64,000 bases of DNA from Conus ventricosus (Eukaryota > Mollusca > Gastropoda > Neogastropoda > Conidae): positions 48,037,090-48,101,089 of the forward strand of contig CM031611.1 in the NCBI GenBank assembly GCA_018398815.1, given 5' to 3'. The notes below the pieces were generated by a model. That model was not told the DNA's origin and ran no database searches. It worked only from the letters and a program-made list of their open reading frames with translations. Below, in pieces: positions 38,560-47,300 of the stretch; positions within the stretch are counted from its first letter, which is position 1, and each line of letters opens with the position of its first letter. A program made the position numbers and the translations under genes.

Positions 38560-41500
38560 TTGCTGAAAGAGGTGGCTGCTCCCAGAAACAAGCAGTCCAA
38601 AAAACTGAAAATCGAACAGAACATATAACACATTAGGAAAGTTAAGACAATTCAAACTAAAGTTACACAATGAACCAAGCAAAAAATACTCTCTCAAAAT
38701 TGTCGGGTATGGATTACAAACACATTAATGGCATTAGACACTGAGCATTTGCAAATCATGATTTCGAAGAAAAACCATGATCTTCTCCGTTATGTGTCTA
38801 CCACATTGTCCTTTAGACACAGGATCCATAAAAGTCGAACATCTCTCTACTCCTCATCCTCCTCACACACACACACACACACACAACACACACACACACT
38901 CACCAACACACACACAACACCGAACACACTGTAAAAACCACTAACGGCACTCACAAAGGACCTTGGAGAATCGAATGCCCAGATGTGGTTGACAGAGGCT
39001 CCCAAGAGGTACTAGCTGGGCCCGGCCGCATGAAAGAGACTGGCAGGCTTGACAGCATCAGCAGACCCTGTCGGCTGCGACTGGTCAGGTACCAGCATCG
39101 GCACATCATCCTCGTCCACCAGAGTCACTTCAGAATGAAAAACATACCCCGTGCTGTAAAACTTTGCTGTTGGAATATTTGTCCTGTCATAAAAACAGAG
39201 TATTTTCCTGGAAACTGGTCTCAATGGAGGAAATCATTTGGCTCTATCTTCTCCGATGAAAAGTCTACTCAGGTAAAACTTGAAGTCTAATACACACACA
39301 CACACACAGACAAAGACAAAGAGAGACAGAGAGAATGACCTACTTCAGCAGTAGTGCATTGTTATCACACTGGAGAGATAAGAAAACATAAAAATGTCAC
39401 ACACATACACAACGAAAAGTTGGATTCGGGTGAAGAGGATATGAACAAAATTGGCACATCCATCTCTCTCTCTCTCTCTCTCTCTAATTCCCACAGAGGT
39501 GGTGATGTCACTCACAATCCTGTTCCATCTGTAAGAGTGGCACGTCATCATCATCAATGGTCATAACAGGAGACCTGGAACTCTGGAGCTCTGCGAAGCG
39601 TTCTGCTGAGCATCGGCACCATCTGTCGCCGGCCTGGAGACGCAGTGACAGCACCTGTACAGGCAGACAGGGAATCACATCTATTTTCACACTCCGCAGC
39701 ATGATCATAGTCCATCATCAGCTAATACAAAGTACAAAGCAAGCGTTTCACCTTTACCGATCGATGCATGACTCAAATGCTTCTCTTCTGATGCGTGACG
39801 GGGGCGAGAGGACATGATACATGGCAAGTCTACGTCCCTGTCTGCACCATGCGCCTGGAGCTATGATGAGGTTCTTGCTCTCAACATTTCCAATGTACCA
39901 AATGGGCTGAAGATTAGCGACATGCCCTGCCATATTCAAAAGCTTGCTTCTACTGCGTTATATATTTAACTTTGTTTCCAACCTTCAATCCAAGTCATAA
40001 AAGGGATGGATAGGGAAAATCAACAAAATGGATCTGCTGTTCAGCTTTGTTTCTGTACCATTCATAGTTACTGAAAAATGCCTGGATAGGGAAAACCAAC
40101 TAAATCTGGATCTGCTGTTCAGCTTTGTTTCTGTACCATTCGTAGTTACTGAAAATTGCCTGGATAGGGAAAACCAACTAAATCTGGATCTGCTGTTCAG
40201 CTTTGTTTCTGTACCATTCATAGTTACTGAAAAATGCCTGGATAGGGAAAACCAACTAAATCTGGATCTGCTGTTCAGCTTTGTTTCTGTACCATTCATA
40301 GTTACTGAAAAATGCCTGGATAGGGAAAACCAACTAAATCTGGATCTGCTGTTCGGCTTTGTTTCTGTACCATTCGTAGTTACTGAAAAATGCCTGGATA
40401 GGGAAAACCAACTAAATCTGGATCTGCTGTTCAGCTTTGTTTCTGTACCATTCGTAGTCACTGAAAAATGCCTGGATAGGGAAAACCAACTAAATCTGGA
40501 TCTGCTGTTCAGCTTTGTTTCTGTACCATTCATAGTTACTGAAAAATGCCTGGATAGGGAAAACCAACTAAATCTGGATCTGCTGTTCAGCTTTGTTTCT
40601 GTACCATTCATAGTTACTGAAAAATGCCTGGATAGGGAAAACCAACTAAATCTGGATCTGCTGTTCAGCTTTGTTTCTGTACCATTTGTAGTTACTGAAA
40701 AATGCCTGGATAGGGAAAACCAACTAAATCTGATCTGCTGTTCAGCTTTGTTTCTGTACCATTTGTAGTTACTGAAAAAATGCCTGGATAGGGAAAACCA
40801 ACTAAATCTGGATCTGCTGTTCAGCTTTGTTTCTGTACCATTCATAGTTACTGAAAAATGCCTGGATAGGGAAAACCAACTAAATCTAGATCTGCTGTTC
40901 AGCTTTGTTTTCTGTACCATTCGTAGTTACTGAAAAATGCCTGGATAGGGAAAACCAACTAAATCTGGATCTGCTGTTCGGCTTTGTTTCTGTACCATTC
41001 GTAGTTACTGAAAAATGCCTGGATAGGAGAAAACCAACTAAATCTGGATCTGCTGTTCAGCTTTGTGTTTCTGTACCATTCGTAGTTACTGAAAAATGCC
41101 TGGATAGGGAAAACCAACTAAATCTGGATCTGCTGTTCAGCTTTGTTTCTGTACCATTCGTAGTTACTGAAAAATGCCTGGATAGGGAAAACCAACTAAA
41201 TCGGATCTGCTGTTCAGCTTTGTTTCTGTACCATTCGTAGTTACTGAAAAATGCCTGGATAGGGAAAACCAACTAAATCTGGATCTGCTGTTCAGCTTTG
41301 TTTCTGTACCATTCGTAGTTACTGAAAAATGCCTGGATAGGGAAAACCAACTAAATCTGGATCTGCTGTTCAGCTTTGTTTCTGTACCATTCGTAGTTAC
41401 TGAAAAATGCCAACCCAGGCTCACCACAGACACATGGACGAGACCCAATCTCAGATGACACAGACTCTGTTTTCATTCACTAATTTGTAGCCAAAATTAG

Positions 41501-42236
41501 CAGAAATCTCTGCTCATCAGAGAAAGAATGGTTTCTGCACTTAAACACCCCCGCACATTTTCTCCAGAGGTTCGAACCAGAAGGCGTAAAGATATAGGGT
41601 GGCCGGCATGACCAAGAACACGGTAATCCAACAGCTGGCCACAATCAGCGACATGAACAACCCAAAGGTGTAAACAGCTGGGATCTGGAAAAAAAAAAAA
41701 AAAACACCCATAAACACATTTTACAGGTGTTTTACAATGTACAACACCATCAAAAAGACACAAACTTGACACACATTTTTTTCTCATTTCCTCTAGTCTA
41801 TGTCTGTGGTGAGGTCATGCCAAAGTCATCTGAATCACCAATTCGGTAATCAACATGATGGCAACCTCTGGAGGGTGGGGGGGAGGGGGAGAGTGCCTGA
41901 TTGGCTCTGCCACAAGGCAGTTACTGTCGTCAGTAATGGACTAACAAGGTAGTGTCCTGTATATGCTGGCTCAGAACAGACATCACTGAACACCACTGAA
42001 ATGACTTGGCTGTAGTGCAGTATCTCTTTAGGCAGGTTGCCTCATACCAACCAAATACCGACTGACAGCTGTAGCTGGGGCTGCCTCAGTTGACATGAAC
42101 AAAGTGGGAGTACGGCCACAAAGAAGGCATGATGAGGCCCCCTCCCCTCCCCCTGCCTTAAAAAATACAAGTGGGAGATGAAAGAAAGAGAGAGTGAGGA
42201 CAAGGGAAGTGTAAACAAAAAAAAAGAGAGAAACTA

Positions 42237-42291
<55 letters not shown>

Positions 42292-44053
42292 CAGTAACTC
42301 ATATACACATGCATACATACACACACTCGGAAGTAGGTGCTGATTTGGGTCAGTGGTAGATTATGAAGATCTTGGTCAAACATGGCCTGTTTGACCCTTG
42401 CTGGTGTACAACATTAAAGGGAAAAAGCCATTTTCATTGCCCGCCTCAGCATGATGCCCTGTTGGCATTGAAGTTAAACAAGTCGTCCTGCAAACCCCGT
42501 TCTCCTGGGAGAGCTGTCACCACCTGCTCTATCACCTTCAGTGGATGTGGATGGTGAACCTGCAGTCCAAACCTCAGTACCCAAGGCTACAAAGGAAGTG
42601 TGGTATTCAATTGAATGCTTGTTCTATGTCCAGCTACTGTATGAACTAATCAACAGACGACTCAGAAAGACATAGCGACTTCCAGTATATATATATATAT
42701 GCACTTCCAAATAAATTACTTTTAAACCTCTCTTCTGTTGAGAGAATCTTCAAAATTCCGGATTTTTACACCTATATGATTTTAATATTACGGAAAATTC
42801 CAGAAGAATTTAAGGTTAGTGACAGCAGAACACATCCACACACATGCCGACACATTTTGCAGGCCCACTGCCCTTTCATGTCTGACCAAGGCCACTCACA
42901 GAGGAGGTCATGTTGGAAGCAAACGCAATGGCGGTGGTGAAGGAAGTGAAGAAAGTGGCAACACCTGCTGTGCGACAGGTGTACTTCAGGCGCTGCGTCA
43001 CCGACTTGAAGTGAGTGCTCTGTCTGAAGATGTTGATGAATACAAACACATCGTCCACACCTGCAAACAAACAACACTTGAATTTCAATACATGATATCA
43101 AGGTGAACTTTTGATGTAAAAATAAAATACATGTGAATTTCAACACACATAGTTAAGTTGAAATGTAATGTGTAACACTCAGCTGACTCAATAAATCCAG
43201 ACGAATTTCAACACCCATAGTAAAGTTTATACAGATAAACTTCAACACATATACTTAAGTTTAAATTTAATGTTAACTTAGTATCAATGTATGTCTAAAA
43301 GTTATGTTTTTGAATTGTTTTCCGTTTAGTATTGAGCTGAACGTCTTAGAACATCAACCTTTTCAACAAACTGTGTAAGTGTCACAGTAACTGAACACTG
43401 TTATAGACTCAAACCCATACATTCAAAAACCACTCAAATGACTCATGCATTTCTTCCATCCATAAACCATCCAACCCTATTTAAATAACGCACACCTCCA
43501 CAGGTTAATGACACAAAACACACGACCCTGCGACAACTCACCAATGCCTATGATGACAAAAGCAGCGGCTCCGTTCATGATTCCCAGCCCCACGATGTTG
43601 AAGACGACGCGGTAGAAGAAGATGGCCAGAGGAAAGGACAAGGTGATGCACAGCAGACCACTGAGGGTCAGGGACACAGAGAAGGAGGTCATGATGAACA
43701 TGAGGATGGCGATGCACGAGGCGGCGATGACCGCCATCTTCACGTCACTCCAGAATGTGGACTCCACCTCGTAGTCGAACAGCTCATTGCCTCCGTACAG
43801 CACATGCACTTTGCTGGGAAACAAATCAAACATGGAGAGCAAGTACAGAGGCTCTCACAGAAGAAGCCTGGGTGTGGTTGTGGGTATGCCGGAGCTGTAA
43901 TGGGTGCCGAGGGAGCAATGCTACTCTGATAGCAGAGAAAATGTGGCGACGAAAAAAAAAAGGGACAAAAATATGTGTACTTACTCCATGTTTTGAAACT
44001 AACTGAACACACACACACACACACACGCATGCACGCGCGCGCATGCGCGCACG

Positions 44054-44089
<36 letters not shown>

Positions 44090-44294
44090 TAAGTACCAGC
44101 CTATGTGCTGGGACATTTGTCAGTTTTGTTATGAACTGAAAATGAAACCAAATACTTAACATCATTTGCAACTAAGTTAGGCTGGCTATACCTTCATTCA
44201 TACTAGAGGCTCTGAGAGACCGGCAGGAGTCAGTTTTAACCAGTAAAATTTTTACCTCATATTGGTTACACACGCACGCACACACACGTATAAG

Positions 44295-44339
<45 letters not shown>

Positions 44340-47300
44340 CAGTACCGTGTACTGGCTGGAGGACATGAGCCTCTTGAATGCCTTCGTCTCTCAGATACAT
44401 GCTTTTCACTCGACGATGAAGTTTTTTATATTCCTACTGAGATGTATTCCTTTCAGCGTAACTCGGATTAGACCACACTCTTTTGACTGACTTGACTGAC
44501 TCATGGACCTAGCTCTGCATTGCTTCAGGTGTGGACCAGCTCAGGTGTTTGAAAAGCCCAACACACTTTTTTTCCTGTGCACTTGCTACAGAAAGACACA
44601 CACGACTGTGATGGTGTGGTTTATATTTCATATTCATATTCTGTGAGCTAAATCATACCACAAGTTGTGTTTTGGGACTGGTTTTCCGTTAAGAATATTG
44701 TTGAATGTCTTCAGAGCATCAACATTATCAAAGAGTGTATCAGTGTCAAAGGAACTGGACACTGTTACAGACTTGAACTCGTATATTAGTTGATTTGCTG
44801 CTAGATTTGTTACATTTGGACAAGTTTTACATTGCACCTGTGAGAACTTAAAAAAAAAACAAAAAAAACAACAATTTTTAGCAAAAATTTTGTGAAATCA
44901 TGTGTTGCAAGCTTTTTTTGTTGTAGTGCAAACCCTTTGCTATAGAGTACTATTGTTCTTCTTTAGGAACTGTTTGATGGATATAAATCATATTCAGTTA
45001 CTTTTGCATTCTACTTTTGAAATTTCAAAATGGAGTGACTGATGGCGGCGAACGAAGTAAAATTTAGAAATAGAGTTTGTTTCTTTCCGCCAATGACATT
45101 GACAAACAAAGCACATGACAAGACACGATGCATTTCAACCACTTGGGTCTTCTTCAGGCGAAAAAATAAATCACATTTAACATTTGGGACAGTACAAACA
45201 AAGAACGAAAAACGAAAAAAAGAACGAAAAATGACTCATCCGTTGTTGTCCATGTGGTGGGGAGAATAGCCGGTAGGCGGAAATGACATGGGGGATTATA
45301 CCCCCCCACAAACACATTACCCTCCTCCCCCCCCCCCCCCCTCTCCCCCCCCCCCCCCTTTTTTTTTTTTTTCACCTCACCCCCCCCCCCTTCCCCCCCC
45401 CCCCCCCCCCCCCGATCATACCTTATCACCCATTTATCTTCCATCCCCTTCCCTCCCTAACATTACCCACACACCGTCTCAACTACCCACGCATAACTAC
45501 CACTACCTCTTTCATCACCCAACGAAATCATTTATTTTATTCACCCAAACCTTTTTTTTTTTTTTCCCTCAGTTCCCCCCCCCCCCCCCCCCCCCCCCCC
45601 CCTTTTTTTCCCCTTACCATTATTATCAATCCACCATTACCACAACCATCACAAAGATATCACACCATCCCAATAAACTAGACACACAACCCTATCATAT
45701 CACACACACACACCTCCCCCTACGCAACCCCCCCCCCCCCCCTCCTTTTTCCTCTCCCATAATCCCCCATGTCATTTCCGCCTACCGGCTATTCTCCCCA
45801 CCACATGGACAACAACAGATGAGTCATTTTTCGTTCTTTTTTTCGGTTTTCGTTCTTTGTTTGTACTGTCCCAAATGTTAAATGTGATTTATTTTTTCGC
45901 CTGAAGAAGACCCAAGTGGTTGAAATGCATCGTGTCTTGTCATGTGCTTTGTTGTCAATGTCATTGGCGGTAAAAAACAAACTCTATTTCTAAATTCTAC
46001 TTTTGGATTCAGCCAAGTTCTGTCATGTGACTGATCTGAAGTTATGAAGCTCAGAGACAAATTCAAATTCATTTTGTGTCCGTTTTGAGCTTATCTAATG
46101 AAAATTATGGTAACGATCCTCAGTGACATAACGTATTTAATAACGTTATTGTTATGTATCTCTCTTTCTTATGATCATTGATTTCACCTTCATGAGTGCT
46201 TGTGCCTTTTCAAAAATTTGTGGAAAATTGGCTAGAAATATCTTATTCTTCCTAACATTCCAGTATATTCACATTTTTACTTCAATTTCAGTCTTGAAAG
46301 AAAAATAACCATAATTAACCAAGTCTTTGATGCACATATGGTTATCCATTCACAAAATAGTGAAACATCATCTTGGAGTTTGTTCACAGCTTTTGAAAGA
46401 AGGGAGAGAGTACACTGCTGTGAAGTAATGAACTTAACATGGTTGCTTTTATACAGCTATTGGTTTTGTTTTTTTGGCCTGAAAATGTGTTAATGTTTTT
46501 ACTACTCTCCACTAATTCAATTGATTATCTTTGCTGTTCACAGTTTGACTACTTTCAAGCACTATATCAGTTTGAAAATAATGAATAAAAACTGTAGTCA
46601 CAATGCAAAAGATCTGAACATTCTGTTAAATTTTAACATCAAATTTATTTTCTTCAAGTGTCTGAAAGCATCACACATCAAAATGGTATAGTGCCTTGAA
46701 CATACATAATAATTAAATAAATCTGTCTAACAAAGTTCGAAAAAAATCATGTTTCATGTTTTCACTGCATGTTACAGAAACTGGACACCAATGCAGATTC
46801 TTGACCACAACAGCTTTGACCTTTTTTTTCCCCTTTATGGGCCAACTGAGAAATTTGTTTGGTGCACTCACTCTGTCGAAGCCTTGGACAGTAGATCAAT
46901 GTAGGTGATGACAAACTCCTTGAACTTGTCAGACTGGGCCTCAGAATGGTCCCCTAGACTCTGGAATCCTGAAACAGTCGACAGACACCTTCTTTATGGT
47001 TTGTGATGAAACGTTGCTGTCAGATGAACGTTCTGGTGTCCATCAACTGCATGGAGCAGGGTTTACGATCCTATAAAATGTTCAGGCAGATCATTTTTAT
47101 GTTATATCTTCTCTAAATTCTAGGTGCAAACCTCACCTGAGGTCATGTTTCAACATACCCCTAAAACTGAGAGTAGTGAAATGACCATCAGTCAAAAAAG
47201 CACTCATGCACTATGCTGACAATGTTGTGTTGTCGTCTGTGAATGATCATTTTCATGTCTGGAACATATCAAGTCTGAGGTCAACTTTGCTGGTCACTCA

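Larger units (their letters stand above)
43814..46871 (-). other. Disp3 intron 2
   Basis: GT-AG intron of 3,058 bp with (CA)n runs (44008-44088, 44268-44337), a foldback element with a C-rich core (45057-46003) and otherwise AT-rich sequence. No further exon is required by phase. Confidence 0.8.

Noticed and set aside
39985..40920. 311-codon minus-strand and 246-codon plus-strand frames
   Set aside because: Both are produced by a 78-bp tandem repeat whose unit length is a multiple of three.
45283..45881. Proline-rich frames of 132 and 197 codons
   Set aside because: They cross poly-C/poly-T low-complexity sequence in the core of an inverted repeat.
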